DNA from: Solobacterium sp. | Lineage (GTDB): Bacteria > Bacillota_I > Bacilli_A > Erysipelotrichales > Erysipelotrichaceae | NCBI GenBank assembly: GCA_017459725.1 | Contig: JAFUCL010000070.1 | Span: 1 to 55,881 of the forward strand | Direction: 5' to 3' | Length of the DNA: 55,881 nt | Shown here: in pieces, positions 44,533 through 53,909 of the stretch | Position numbering within the stretch: position 1 is the stretch's first letter | Layout: the number at the start of each line of letters is the position of its first letter | Made by a program: the position numbers and the translations under genes | The notes under the pieces: generated by a model | What the model was told of the DNA's origin: nothing | Seen by the model: only the letters and a program-made list of their open reading frames with translations | Database searches by the model: none

Positions 44533-45183
44533 ATGAATATTCTGATTATGGGTCCTGCCGGTTCCGGCAAGGGCACAATGTCCGAAAAGATTCTGGAATT
44601 GTATGATATCCCGCATATTTCCACCGGAGATATGCTCAGGGAAAACGTCAGAAACAATACGGAACTTGGTATCAAAGCCAAGGAGTATATGGATGCCGGT
44701 CACCTCGTACCGGATGACGTTATCAATGCAATGGTTGAAAAAAGACTGCAGGAGCCTGACTGTGAAAAAGGATATCTTCTGGACGGATATCCCAGAACAC
44801 TGGTTCAGGCCGAAACATTCGCGGAAATCTCAGACCGCGTGCAGAAACCAATCGAGGCAGTCATTGCTCTTGAAGTAGGTTTCGAAGAACTCGAGAAGCG
44901 CATCACCGGCAGAAGGATCTGTCCTAAATGCGGGGCAATCTATCACGTCAACGGTCATATGGGCAACAAGTACGGCTACTGTGACGTCTGCGGCACTGAA
45001 CTTGTTCAGCGCAGAGATGATACAGTAGAGCAGCTGAAGGTCCGTATGGACGAGTATGAAGCAAGCACCAAGCCGGTAATCGATTACTACAGCGGCAAGG
45101 GTCTGGTTCATAAGATTGACGCTTCTGTTCCGGCAGATGAAGTCTTCGCGCAGGTTAAAGAGGTATTGGGAAAGGTTGCATAA
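44533..45183 (+). CDS. adk: Adenylate kinase, zinc-lid form
   Basis: A 216-residue enzyme that converts ATP and AMP to two ADP. GPAGSGKGTMSEKI is the P-loop (residues 7-14), HISTGDMLR and DGYPRT bind AMP, and the lid carries CPKCGAIYH and CDVCG, a Gram-positive structural zinc site. After its stop a strong hairpin occupies the place where map usually follows. Confidence 0.97.
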   Translation: MNILIMGPAGSGKGTMSEKILELYDIPHISTGDMLRENVRNNTELGIKAKEYMDAGHLVPDDVINAMVEKRLQEPDCEKGYLLDGYPRTLVQAETFAEISDRVQKPIEAVIALEVGFEELEKRITGRRICPKCGAIYHVNGHMGNKYGYCDVCGTELVQRRDDTVEQLKVRMDEYEASTKPVIDYYSGKGLVHKIDASVPADEVFAQVKEVLGKVA

Positions 45184-45189
45184 TGAGCT

Positions 45190-45222
45190 CCGATGCGGGA
45201 TAATAAATAAATCCCGCATCGG
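45190..45222 (+). other. 12-base-pair hairpin in the adk-infA gap
   Basis: CCGATGCGGGAT (45190-45201) and ATCCCGCATCGG (45211-45222) pair perfectly around a 9-base A/T loop. There is no U-run, so it is not a classical terminator. It may be an RNA processing or stability site, at the position where the map gene has been lost. Confidence 0.65.
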
Positions 45223-45247
45223 GATCATAACCGGAAAGAGAGATTGA

Positions 45248-45466
45248 ATGGGAAAACAGGATGTCATTGAAATTGATGGTATCGTGGAGGAAACACTTCC
45301 TAATGCCAACTTCAAGGTGAAATTATCGAATGGACACGAGATCCGTGCTCACGTTGCTGGTAAAATCCGGATGAATTACATACGCATTTTACCAGGCGAT
45401 CGGGTCACTGTGGAAATCTCACCTTATGACTTAACACGTGGGCGTATTACCTACCGGCATAAGTGA
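45248..45466 (+). CDS. infA: Translation initiation factor IF-1
   Basis: A 72-residue OB-fold protein that occupies the A site during initiation. [48 protein letters not shown] and GRITYRHK are diagnostic. The ribosome binding site, GAAAGAGAG, is fair. rpmJ follows as in most Bacillota. Confidence 0.97.
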   Translation: MGKQDVIEIDGIVEETLPNANFKVKLSNGHEIRAHVAGKIRMNYIRILPGDRVTVEISPYDLTRGRITYRHK

Positions 45467-45496
45467 TCCGGCAGGACAGTTCAGGAGGAACAAATC

Positions 45497-45610
45497 ATGA
45501 AAGTAAGACCATCAGTAAAACCGATTTGTGACAAGTGCAGGGTTATCAAGCGCAAGGGCGTTGTAATGGTCATCTGCGAGAACCCGAAGCACAAGCAGAG
45601 ACAGGGTTAA
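45497..45610 (+). CDS. rpmJ: 50S ribosomal protein L36, zinc form
   Basis: A 37-residue protein. [20 protein letters not shown] and [10 protein letters not shown] are standard, with zinc ligands C11, C14, C27 and H32. It starts at ATG 45497 behind AGGAGG and is too short for many gene finders. Confidence 0.96.
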   Translation: MKVRPSVKPICDKCRVIKRKGVVMVICENPKHKQRQG

Positions 45611-45631
45611 GAAAGAGGAGAAATATAGCGT

Positions 45632-45997
45632 ATGGCACGTATTGCTGGTGTAGATATTCCTGCGAATAAGCGCATCGTAATATCTTTAACCTATATCTAT
45701 GGCATCGGTCCGACAACAGCAAAGCAGATTCTGGATGCTTGCGGAATCGATGAGAACATCCGTACAAAAGACCTGACAGATGCACAGGAAACTGCTATCC
45801 GTCAGCAGGTTGATGCAATCAAAACTGAAGGCGATCTCCGCCGTGAGCGCGCGCTGAACATCAAGCGTCTGATGGAAATCGGATGCTACCGTGGTCTGCG
45901 TCACAGACGCAGCCTGCCGGTACGCGGACAGCGCACACGCACCAACGCACGTACTCGTAAGGGACCGCGCCGTACGGTTGCGAACAAGAAGAAGTAA
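45632..45997 (+). CDS. rpsM: 30S ribosomal protein S13
   Basis: A 121-residue head protein forming intersubunit bridges and touching P-site t[29 protein letters not shown], the H2TH region, and the basic tail [23 protein letters not shown] match S13. Preceded by AGAGGAG. Confidence 0.98.
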   Translation: MARIAGVDIPANKRIVISLTYIYGIGPTTAKQILDACGIDENIRTKDLTDAQETAIRQQVDAIKTEGDLRRERALNIKRLMEIGCYRGLRHRRSLPVRGQRTRTNARTRKGPRRTVANKKK

Positions 45998-46016
45998 GTC
46001 GGGGAGGATCTGAAAA

Positions 46017-46421
46017 ATGGCTAGTAATAAATCTTCCAACAGAAGAGTAGTCCGTAAGAAGAAAGTAAGACGTAATGTGGCCAAGGGTGTTGCTCACATC
46101 CATTCCACATTCAACAATACAATCGTTACCATTGCGGATGAAGCAGGAAACGTTATTTCCTGGAGCTCTGCAGGAGCGCTGGGTTATAAGGGTTCCCGTA
46201 AATCCACACCGTATGTTGCACAGCTTTGTGCAGAAGCTGCCGGTAAAGCAGCAGTTACTCAGGGCATGAAGACCGTTGAAGTCAATGTCAAGGGTCCGGG
46301 TCCGGGACGTGAAGCGGCTATCCGCTCTCTGCAGGTTGCAGGTCTTGAGATCACAGCGATCAATGACGTGACACCGATCCCGCATAACGGCTGCCGTCCT
46401 CCGAAGAGGCCGCGCGGTTAA
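46017..46421 (+). CDS. rpsK: 30S ribosomal protein S11
   Basis: A 134-residue platform protein. [29 protein letters not shown] and [22 protein letters not shown], plus the C-terminal [16 protein letters not shown], are diagnostic. Standard position between rpsM and rpoA. Confidence 0.98.
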   Translation: MASNKSSNRRVVRKKKVRRNVAKGVAHIHSTFNNTIVTIADEAGNVISWSSAGALGYKGSRKSTPYVAQLCAEAAGKAAVTQGMKTVEVNVKGPGPGREAAIRSLQVAGLEITAINDVTPIPHNGCRPPKRPRG

Positions 46422-46443
46422 TACGGAAACAGGAGGGAATAGC

Positions 46444-47403
46444 ATGCAGAAATTTGAACGCGCCGAATTTACAGTCAATGAATTGCTCAATACCGATAAC
46501 TATGGAAAATTCACACTTTCCCCGCTGGAAAGAGGATTTGGAACCACAATCGGAAATGCGCTGCGCAGAGTATTGCTGTCCTCCCTGCCGGGAGCTGCGG
46601 TATTCTCCATCAAGGTTGATGGTGTATACCATGAGTTCACGACGATTCCTGGTGTTCGCGAAGATGTTGCAATGATCATCCTTCAGATCAAACAGCTGAT
46701 CATGAAGATTGAAGATGATGAAACATATACACTGCAGATCTCCGCAAAAGGTCCCTGCACCGTTACAGCAGGGGATATTATCTGCCCGGCACAGGTGGAA
46801 ATTCTTAACAAAGATCTCGAGCTTGCTCACCTTGAACAGGGTGCGACTCTCGAAATGGAACTGCGTGCGAAGAACGGCCGCGGTTATGTCGGAAGCGACA
46901 TCAACAAGCAGCAGAATCAGGGCAGTTCACAGGGTATCGGAACTGTATTCACAGATTCCATCTATACACCGATTGATAAAGTGTCCTACAACGTAGAGCC
47001 TACTCGTGTTGGTCAGGACAGCAAATATGACAGCCTTACCATGGAAATCTGGACAGATGGTTCCATCAGCCCGCAGAAAGCCCTGGCGCTTGGTGCGAGA
47101 ATCCTGATCGATCATCTGGATCTGATTGCCGGTATCAATGAGGACGTCATCTCCATGGATGGTGTGCTCAAAGAAGGCGGAACAGAGACTCAGACGAAGG
47201 GACAGCAGCTGATGATTGAAGATCTCGATCTGTCTGTTCGTTCATACAACTGCCTGAAGCGTGCCGGTATCCAGACTGTGGATGAACTGACACAAAAGAC
47301 CGAGGATGAGATGATGAGAGTCCGCAACCTCGGAAAGAAGTCTTTGAAAGAGGTTAAGGACAAGCTCATTGAGTTAGGTATGGGCTTTAAGTCCTTCGAT
47401 TAA
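46444..47403 (+). CDS. rpoA: RNA polymerase alpha subunit
   Basis: A 319-residue subunit that dimerises to start polymerase assembly. The N-terminal domain has RGFGTTIGNALRRVLLSSLPG and the C-terminal domain (from about 255) has LDLSVRSYNCLKRAGIQTVDELT and MRVRNLGKKSLKEVKDKL, which contact UP elements and activators. Length normal. AGGAGG lies upstream of the ATG. Confidence 0.98.
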   Translation: MQKFERAEFTVNELLNTDNYGKFTLSPLERGFGTTIGNALRRVLLSSLPGAAVFSIKVDGVYHEFTTIPGVREDVAMIILQIKQLIMKIEDDETYTLQISAKGPCTVTAGDIICPAQVEILNKDLELAHLEQGATLEMELRAKNGRGYVGSDINKQQNQGSSQGIGTVFTDSIYTPIDKVSYNVEPTRVGQDSKYDSLTMEIWTDGSISPQKALALGARILIDHLDLIAGINEDVISMDGVLKEGGTETQTKGQQLMIEDLDLSVRSYNCLKRAGIQTVDELTQKTEDEMMRVRNLGKKSLKEVKDKLIELGMGFKSFD

Positions 47404-47418
47404 GGGAGGAACAAGACA

Positions 47419-47781
47419 ATGTGGAATCGTAAATTCGGAAGAACAGCCGATCACCGCAAAGCCATGCTGAGAAATCTCGCTACTTCCGTGATTCTCTACG
47501 GAAGAGTTGAAACAACTGAGGCTAAGGCTAAGGATATGCGTTCGGTCGTTGATGAACTGATCACACTCGGCAAGAAGGGTGATCTTGCTTCCCGCAGAAA
47601 GGCAGCTGCCTTCATCCGCAACGTAGTCGCAGATGAAAAGACACAGCAGACTGTACTGCAGAAGCTGTTTGATGAAGTTGCTCCGAAGTATGCTGACCGC
47701 AACGGCGGATACACCAGAGTCGTAAAGACCGGTACACGCCGCGGTGATGCTGCTCCGATGGCATTTATCGAACTGGTATAA
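47419..47781 (+). CDS. rplQ: 50S ribosomal protein L17
   Basis: A 120-residue protein near the tunnel exit, last gene of the superoperon. [35 protein letters not shown] and [25 protein letters not shown] match L17. A terminator follows within ten bases. Confidence 0.98.
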   Translation: MWNRKFGRTADHRKAMLRNLATSVILYGRVETTEAKAKDMRSVVDELITLGKKGDLASRRKAAAFIRNVVADEKTQQTVLQKLFDEVAPKYADRNGGYTRVVKTGTRRGDAAPMAFIELV

Positions 47782-47789
47782 CACAGAAC

Positions 47790-47817
47790 AACAGCCCTGA
47801 CGGGCTGTTTTCTCTTA
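47790..47817 (+). terminator. Terminator of the ribosomal superoperon
   Basis: AACAGCCC and GGGCTGTT pair over 8 bases around TGAC, followed by TTCTCTT. Confidence 0.85.
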
Positions 47818-47919
47818 TATAGGTCATAAAACAAATAAACAATACGGCAGAAATCATGTACACTGTTAAATATCAACGGTGAAGCATTGTCTCTGCCGCT
47901 TATTATATGAGGTTTGGAA

Positions 47920-49125
47920 ATGAAGAAACTGCTTTGCATATTGCTCGGAATACTGACGATCGGCTGTACGCCTGCAAAACCGGCTGAAGAACCAACTGCA
48001 GCACCGGTGGAGACAACGGCAGCTGCGGAGGATTTCAGCAGTCTGTATCAGGAATATACACAGGCATACGGCAGACAGGATCAGCGTACTTCCTGGACGG
48101 CCGGTGTGAAGTGCACATATGAGCGTACATACAACAATGATTCCAACGAACGCTTTGAAATGGACGGTGTTCTTGAAATTGACGGTATCCCGGGAAATCC
48201 GGAAGCGCATTATACCCAGAGCATGAACTCTGACGGTGTGCAGTTCCAGCTGGAAGGAGACTACTACGGCGGTGTTCTGTACAATACATACAACGGGGTT
48301 TCCTACTATGAGGAACATACAGTGGATCAGCTGTTTCAGGTTATGCTGGTGCCCCTGCACGGTATAATGATGACGGAAGAACAGATCAGTGCCATGCATG
48401 CGGAAAGCACGGCCGAAGGCACCGAATATGTATTTGAGCTTACCGATAAAGCCGCCCGGGCGCTGTTTCTGCAGCAGTTTGATATTTCTGGATTATCTGA
48501 TTATCCGGACACAAAGGTCTCCGGAGGCATCATCCGGCAGAGGTTCGGCAATGACGGGTTCCTGAATGAACAGACTGCGGAGTTCCATGCGGATGTTACC
48601 GTTCAGGACGTGGATGTCAGTGTGGATTACAGTTCTTCGGCAGGCTTTGTCAGGATCAATACAACGGATGTGGTGATCACTGATGAAAAGAAGGCGGCGG
48701 AAGCGGAATACGTCAGTTTCCTGCAGATCGATACGAATGCCATCTCGGAAGCGGATATCACGGCAGACACCGAAGGCGCAACACCGGTGGAAACCTTCCA
48801 AAAGCGTCTGATCAGCCGTCTGAAGTATACGGAACAGGATGATGGCACATACAAAGCGGAATTCAATGAACACGAAACATACACCGTTGATTTCACGAAC
48901 AAACAGTTTATCTACACGAATTACAGCAGCCGCTATGTGTATAACTGGTCCGGTGATACCGGCTTCTTCGGAACCTACTGCAACTATGATTTCGGCACCG
49001 GCGCCAGGAGCGAGTCATGCCAGGACAGTGCAGTGGAAATGATACAGAATGTAAAGCTGTATCTGCAGATGGAGCTGTATTACTGCGGACTTTCACTCGA
49101 TGAGCTGCAGACAAACCGTTATTGA
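47920..49125 (+). CDS. Lipoprotein of unknown function
   Basis: A 401-residue secreted lipoprotein. MKKLLCILLGILTIGC gives a signal peptide with lipidated Cys16 and a short Pro/Thr/Ala linker (to about 45). The mature part is rich in Tyr, Asp and Thr and predicted mainly beta; VDVSVDYSSSAGFVRINTTDV may be part of a repeated beta unit that also fits the N-terminal half (LEIDGIPGNPEAHYTQSM). No enzyme motif is seen. ATG 47920 fits the signal peptide better than TTG 47914. The ACT gene follows after 13 bases with its own GAGGAGG, so it may share a transcript. Confidence 0.7.
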   Translation: MKKLLCILLGILTIGCTPAKPAEEPTAAPVETTAAAEDFSSLYQEYTQAYGRQDQRTSWTAGVKCTYERTYNNDSNERFEMDGVLEIDGIPGNPEAHYTQSMNSDGVQFQLEGDYYGGVLYNTYNGVSYYEEHTVDQLFQVMLVPLHGIMMTEEQISAMHAESTAEGTEYVFELTDKAARALFLQQFDISGLSDYPDTKVSGGIIRQRFGNDGFLNEQTAEFHADVTVQDVDVSVDYSSSAGFVRINTTDVVITDEKKAAEAEYVSFLQIDTNAISEADITADTEGATPVETFQKRLISRLKYTEQDDGTYKAEFNEHETYTVDFTNKQFIYTNYSSRYVYNWSGDTGFFGTYCNYDFGTGARSESCQDSAVEMIQNVKLYLQMELYYCGLSLDELQTNRY

Positions 49126-49138
49126 GGAGGAAACAGAT

Positions 49139-49408
49139 ATGCGGGCAGTTATTTCAACAGTAGGCAAAGATCATCCAGGCATTCTTGCGTATGTGGCAAA
49201 GGAATGCGCAGACAGGAATATCAACATTGAAGATGTTACGCAGAAGGTGCTGCAGGATATGTTCACCATGATCATGATCGTGGAGATTCCCGGCAGCCAC
49301 AGTGATTTTGAGTCCATTGCGGCAGCCATGGAAGCAGCCGGTGAGCGTGAGAATCTGAAGATCCATGTCATGCATGAAGATATCTTCAATGCCATGCACA
49401 CGATTTAG
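49139..49408 (+). CDS. ACT-domain protein, UPF0237 family
   Basis: An 89-residue single ACT domain: AVISTVGKDHPGILAYVAKECADRNINIEDVTQKVL is the ligand-binding beta-alpha section. Such proteins sense amino acids, as GcvR does. It stands 9 bases before a UPF0210 gene, the pair found together in many bacteria. The ligand is unknown. Confidence 0.9.
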   Translation: MRAVISTVGKDHPGILAYVAKECADRNINIEDVTQKVLQDMFTMIMIVEIPGSHSDFESIAAAMEAAGERENLKIHVMHEDIFNAMHTI

Positions 49409-49417
49409 GAGTAAGGT

Positions 49418-50776
49418 ATGCAGATACTGGAAAATATTCGGGAAACGATCCGGATGATCGATGAGGAGTTCCTTGATATCCGGACAGTAACAATGGGTAT
49501 CTCTCTGCTGGACTGCGCGGATACGGACATTGATGTATCCTGCGATAAGATCTACAGAAAGATAACGGAAAAAGCGGCGGATCTTGTTAAAACGTCCCGG
49601 GAAATATCGAGTGAATACGGCATTCCGGTTGTGCAGTCACGCATTTCGGTGACCCCGATTGCACTGCTCGCAAGCGTATCGGGCGGTGATCCCGTCAAGT
49701 ATGCGCATGCCCTGGACCGTGCCGCAAAGACGGTCGGTGTAAGTTTCATCGGCGGATATTCCGCCTTGGTGCAGAAGGGCATGACACCGGGTGATGAAGC
49801 GCTGATCCGGTCTATTCCGAGAGCACTTGCCGAGACGGATCTTGTCTGTTCGAGTGTGAATATCGGTACAACCAAGGCCGGCATCAACATGGACGCTGTG
49901 AAGCTGATGGGTGAAATCGTGCGTGAGGCAGCGGAGATGACGCCGGAAGGAAAGTGCAATTCCACGGCCAAGCTGGTTGTTTTCTGCAATTCCGTGGAGG
50001 ATAACCCGTTCATGGCCGGTGCATATCACGGTGTATCGGAAGGTGACTGCGTCATCAACGTCGGTGTCTCCGGGCCTGGTGTCGTCAAGATGGCCATCAG
50101 AGGTGCCGGCAAAGACAGCACCATGGATGAGATAGCCGAGATTATCAAGAAGACAGCATTCAAGATCACCCGCACCGGTCAGCTGGTCGGTATGGAAGCA
50201 AGCAAACGTCTTCATGTGCCGTTCGGCATTGTCGATCTCTCTCTGGCTCCGACACCTGCAGTGGGTGATTCCGTGGCTGAGATCCTTGAGGAAATCGGGC
50301 TTGAGGAAGTTGGCGGTCCGGGAACGACAGCGTGCCTGGCGATGCTGAATGATGCGGTCAAAAAAGGCGGCGTTATGGCAAGCTCCAGTGTAGGCGGTCT
50401 TTCTGGTGCCTTTATTCCCGTTTCCGAGGATCAGGGCATGATTGATGCGGCCATCAGCGGTTCACTCTCCATTGAAAAACTGGAAGCGATGACAGCGGTA
50501 TGCTCCGTTGGTCTGGACATGATCGTTATTCCGGGTGATACACCGGCGGCATCCATCTCTGCCATAATCGCTGATGAAGCCGCAATCGGTATGATCAACA
50601 ACAAAACAACCGCATGCCGTCTGATTCCGGCTGTCGGTCTGCAGGAAGGCGATATGCTTGAATTCGGCGGTCTGCTGGGCCACGGACCTGTGATGCCAAT
50701 CCGCAAGGCAAGCCCTGAGGTTATGATCAACCGCGGCGGCAGGATTCCTGCGCCTATTCACAGTCTTAAGAATTGA
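49418..50776 (+). CDS. UPF0210 (DUF711/PFL-like) family protein
   Basis: A 452-residue cytoplasmic protein. Recognisable parts are [77 protein letters not shown] and [13 protein letters not shown]. The fold is like pyruvate-formate lyase, but no glycyl-radical loop or active cysteine pair is evident. It is paired with the UPF0237 ACT protein, which may regulate it. Function remains uncharacterised. Confidence 0.92.
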   Translation: MQILENIRETIRMIDEEFLDIRTVTMGISLLDCADTDIDVSCDKIYRKITEKAADLVKTSREISSEYGIPVVQSRISVTPIALLASVSGGDPVKYAHALDRAAKTVGVSFIGGYSALVQKGMTPGDEALIRSIPRALAETDLVCSSVNIGTTKAGINMDAVKLMGEIVREAAEMTPEGKCNSTAKLVVFCNSVEDNPFMAGAYHGVSEGDCVINVGVSGPGVVKMAIRGAGKDSTMDEIAEIIKKTAFKITRTGQLVGMEASKRLHVPFGIVDLSLAPTPAVGDSVAEILEEIGLEEVGGPGTTACLAMLNDAVKKGGVMASSSVGGLSGAFIPVSEDQGMIDAAISGSLSIEKLEAMTAVCSVGLDMIVIPGDTPAASISAIIADEAAIGMINNKTTACRLIPAVGLQEGDMLEFGGLLGHGPVMPIRKASPEVMINRGGRIPAPIHSLKN

Positions 50777-50785
50777 GGTAATACA

Positions 50786-51517
50786 ATGAGCGGAAATACA
50801 GCGGCTTTCTTTGACATAGACGGGACGATATACCGTGAAGGATTAATAACGGAGATGTTCAAGAAAATGGTTACCCATGAGATCATCTCACCTTCAAGGT
50901 GGACGGATGACGTGCGTCCTGCATATATGGCATGGGACAGACGCATGGGTGACTATGATGATTATCTGTCACGTATGGTGGAAATCTTCAAGGAGACAAC
51001 GGTCGGTATTTCCAGTGAGCATATTGAACTGATTGCGGACAAGGTCATCGAGCAGAAGGGTGAGCGGGTCTATCTGTTCACAAGAAACGAGATTGAGCGG
51101 CACCGGCAGGAAGGACGGCGTATCATAGCGGTATCCGGTTCTCCGGATGCTCTGGTGCGCAAGATGGCTGAGAAGTACTGCTTTGATGACTGGCGCGGAA
51201 CACAGTACTGTACAGATGAAAAAGGGTATTACAATGGTATGATTATCCCGATGTGGGATTCTGCCTCCAAGAAGAAAGCAATTCTGGAACTGGCTGAGCA
51301 GTATGATCTGGATCTGAATGAATGCTGGTCATACGGAGATACCAACGGGGATCTGACAATGTTTCAGCTGACCGGACATCCGACCGCAATCAATCCGACC
51401 AGGGAGCTTCTGCACAATATCCAGGCGGATGCAGAACTGATGAAGCGGATCCGTATTATTGTGGAGAGGAAAGACGTCATTTACCGGATTGATCCGGCGC
51501 ATCTGGACCTGGGGTGA
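50786..51517 (+). CDS. HAD-superfamily phosphatase, subfamily IB
   Basis: A 243-residue hydrolase. FFDIDGT (nucleophile D10, acid D12), VSGSPDALV (motif II) and GDTNGDLTMF (motif IV aspartates) are all present. The long helical cap before motif II and the end NPTRELL resemble SerB-like/HAD-IB proteins that dephosphorylate phosphoserine or lipid-linked phosphates. AGGTAA precedes the start. It begins 9 bases after UPF0210. Confidence 0.88.
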   Translation: MSGNTAAFFDIDGTIYREGLITEMFKKMVTHEIISPSRWTDDVRPAYMAWDRRMGDYDDYLSRMVEIFKETTVGISSEHIELIADKVIEQKGERVYLFTRNEIERHRQEGRRIIAVSGSPDALVRKMAEKYCFDDWRGTQYCTDEKGYYNGMIIPMWDSASKKKAILELAEQYDLDLNECWSYGDTNGDLTMFQLTGHPTAINPTRELLHNIQADAELMKRIRIIVERKDVIYRIDPAHLDLG

Positions 51518-51521
51518 ATGT

Positions 51522-52070
51522 ATGAAGTTATACTATCGGAATGAATCACAGCGGATACCCGCAGGGGAACCGCAGACAATCTATGAAGCAGCTGAGCAGA
51601 TGCGGCATATCCTGCAGGATTCGCAGGAAACCGTATCCTTCTTCAACTGGGAATTTGCCGATCAGTACAATCTCTGGATCGTGCGCTGGGGAAACCCGGA
51701 TGCCTGCTTTCAGCTGAGTGATCTGCCGGAAGATGCCCATGACCAGTATGCACTGTATGAGCAGGCACAGCAGTCCTACCGGCATATTCTGGAATGGAAT
51801 ATTGATCCGACTTCGGCAGCCAACGTGCACAGCGAAGAGGAGAAACGCAGCCGCGGCATGTACCGGGATACAGAACAAAATATAGACTTTATGCTCTCAA
51901 GAAGTATGCGCCGCAGACTTGAAGCACTGGAAGAGTGCTATGATATTGGTGCATGGTATGCATGGAGTGATATTATACAGGCAGTAAAGCGCACCGCTGA
52001 AAACGACCTGGAAACAGGGCGGATGACGCCTGCACAGTATGATGTAATTAAAAAACGCTACCGTATCTGA
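51522..52070 (+). CDS. Small protein of unknown function
   Basis: A 182-residue acidic soluble protein, rich in Glu, Gln and Tyr and likely helical. It has no signal peptide, membrane segment or motif I recognise. ATG 51522 follows GGGGTG in the end of the HAD gene, suggesting coupling; longer frames starting inside that gene lack such a site. Confidence 0.7.
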   Translation: MKLYYRNESQRIPAGEPQTIYEAAEQMRHILQDSQETVSFFNWEFADQYNLWIVRWGNPDACFQLSDLPEDAHDQYALYEQAQQSYRHILEWNIDPTSAANVHSEEEKRSRGMYRDTEQNIDFMLSRSMRRRLEALEECYDIGAWYAWSDIIQAVKRTAENDLETGRMTPAQYDVIKKRYRI

Positions 52071-52089
52071 ACGGAAAGAGGAAGAGTAT

Positions 52090-52794
52090 ATGCCAATCGG
52101 AATAATTACCAACTGTCTTGCGGTTGCTTTGGGCGGTGTGCTCGGTTCTGTCATCAAGGACAGACTTCCGGACAGTTTCAAGAACAACATCAACATGATT
52201 CTGGGCCTTTCATCAATGGGTATGGGCATTGCTTCGGTAGTCCTGATGGAAAATATGCCGGCGGTTGTTCTGGCCATGATTCTCGGCACCAGCATCGGTG
52301 TGGGAATCAAGCTCGGTGACCGCATTACCGCAGCTGCCATGAAGGCAAACGGTCTCTTCGGCGGCGGCAGTGACGGTTCTTCCGGACAGCTGGTAACACT
52401 GATTGTCCTGTTCTGCGCAAGCGGTACGGGTATATACGGTTCACTGGTCAGCGGTATGAACGGGGATCACAGTATCCTTATTACCAAGGCCATTCTTGAT
52501 TTTGTGACAGCTATGATCTTTGCCTGCAGTCTGGGTAAGGTTGTATCGCTGATTGCAGTTCCCCAGTTTATCATCATGATCCTGCTGTATCTGCTGGCAG
52601 GCGTGATTTACCCTTTGACAACACCGATGATGATCAATGATTTCAAAGCCTGCGGAGGCTTCATCATGATTGCATCGGGCTTCCGGATCATACAGCTGAA
52701 GATGTTTCCGACTGCTGATATGATACCTTCCATGATTCTGGTTATGCCGCTGTCCTGGATGTGGTTCAACTGGATAGCTGCCCTGCTTTCATAG
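52090..52794 (+). CDS. DUF554 membrane protein (YdfK/YqgA-like)
   Basis: A 234-residue protein with about seven hydrophobic segments. MPIGIITNCLAVALGGVLGSVI, GLSSMGMGIASVVLMENMP and FCASGTGIYGSLVSGMNGDHSILITKAILDFVTAM match DUF554. The family is thought to contain transporters, but this is unproven. GAAAGAGGAAG precedes it. The ring of Gly/Ser-rich residues at about 90-98 forms a cytoplasmic loop. Confidence 0.9.
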   Translation: MPIGIITNCLAVALGGVLGSVIKDRLPDSFKNNINMILGLSSMGMGIASVVLMENMPAVVLAMILGTSIGVGIKLGDRITAAAMKANGLFGGGSDGSSGQLVTLIVLFCASGTGIYGSLVSGMNGDHSILITKAILDFVTAMIFACSLGKVVSLIAVPQFIIMILLYLLAGVIYPLTTPMMINDFKACGGFIMIASGFRIIQLKMFPTADMIPSMILVMPLSWMWFNWIAALLS

Positions 52795-52816
52795 CAAATA
52801 GAGGAGGATTTTGATT

Positions 52817-53746
52817 ATGTTTTGTCCGAATTGCGGAAAACAGCTTCCCGATCAGGCACGGTTCTGCGGATACTGCGGAACCCAGCTTGGCACACCGTCA
52901 GCCGAGACTCTCAATGCACAGGCACCGCAGGACATCCCGCCTGTACAGCCGGAGGCACAGCCCGGACCAGCTCCGCAGCCTGCTCCGGAATTTGTGAACA
53001 AGCTCAAGAACATCCAGGCTCCGAAAGTCAATGTCAATGTACAGAAGGATGACTTCAAGCCGCTGCTCAAAGTACTGAAGGATCCGTTCAAGGAAGTTGA
53101 ACTCTCAACAGTGCCGACCGCATGCATTGCCGTCCTGACGCTGATCATCAACTCCTGGTTCTTCCGGGCGGTATTCTCCTATCTGCTTTCCGGCTCCGTG
53201 AAGCTGCTTAAGACAATCACCAAAGCACTGCAGAATGTCGGATCCGCTATGGGATCATACGGCGGAGACATGGAAGACCTTGCCGAACTCATCAGTGAGA
53301 TCAACTCATACAAGAGCTATCTGATGGATATGATTCCGTTCGGCTCCATCCTGCTGAGAGGTCTGCTTACAACCCTGCTTGTATTTGTGATTCTTGCCAT
53401 TGTGCAGGTTATCAAGATCATGCTGAAGAAGGAAGCAATCAATCCGAAGAAGGTCCTGTCAGGTGCTGCCCGAATGATTCTGGTGCCGTCCCTGTTTGTA
53501 CTGCTTGCTTCACTGTTTGCGTCCATCCCGACCATTGCCACGGTTATGCTGTTTGCTGCAGCGATTATCCTGACGGCAGAAGTTGTGCATGAACTCAAGG
53601 ATCTGCAGACATACGCAGGCATTCTGATCGGTGCTGTCGTGCTTCTGCTGGTTGTATCACTGTTCGGCCGCGGTTTCCTGGCCGTTGCCATGGATATGGT
53701 CAAGCAGGCTATGAGCGCCTTCGGTGATTCATACTACGGCTGGTAA
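52817..53746 (+). CDS. Zinc-ribbon membrane protein
   Basis: A 309-residue protein. A zinc ribbon opens it (MFCPNCGKQLPDQARFCGYCG, two CxxC pairs), then a Pro/Gln/Ala-rich linker (about 25-60). Four or so hydrophobic segments follow from residue 105 on, with charged loops between. Many Bacillota have such zinc-ribbon-linked membrane proteins; their function is unknown. ATG 52817 (9 bases after GAGGAGG) is preferred to TTG 52811. Confidence 0.8.
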   Translation: MFCPNCGKQLPDQARFCGYCGTQLGTPSAETLNAQAPQDIPPVQPEAQPGPAPQPAPEFVNKLKNIQAPKVNVNVQKDDFKPLLKVLKDPFKEVELSTVPTACIAVLTLIINSWFFRAVFSYLLSGSVKLLKTITKALQNVGSAMGSYGGDMEDLAELISEINSYKSYLMDMIPFGSILLRGLLTTLLVFVILAIVQVIKIMLKKEAINPKKVLSGAARMILVPSLFVLLASLFASIPTIATVMLFAAAIILTAEVVHELKDLQTYAGILIGAVVLLLVVSLFGRGFLAVAMDMVKQAMSAFGDSYYGW

Positions 53747-53757
53747 TATCATCAACG

Positions 53758-53782
53758 GAACTCCCTCGGGAGTTCTTTTTTT
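53758..53782 (+). terminator. Terminator after the zinc-ribbon protein
   Basis: GAACTCCC and GGGAGTTC pair over 8 bases with a TC loop, followed by seven T residues. Confidence 0.9.
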
Positions 53783-53822
53783 CAGACCCAAAAATATTCC
53801 GCAAAACAAAAAAAACCGCACA

Positions 53823-53851
53823 TTTCCGGTTCGGCACGGTAATTCTATACT
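53823..53851 (+). promoter_or_regulatory. Promoter of the tandem MBL genes
   Basis: TTTCCG (53823-53828) and TATACT (53846-53851) are 17 bases apart, about 50 bases before the start codon. The -10 box is good and the -35 box weak. Confidence 0.45.
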
Positions 53852-53909
53852 TTGGTCAGGACAGCAGTTCTTTTTACTGCGTATACCCGAAGAAAAGAGG
53901 AGAGAGATA

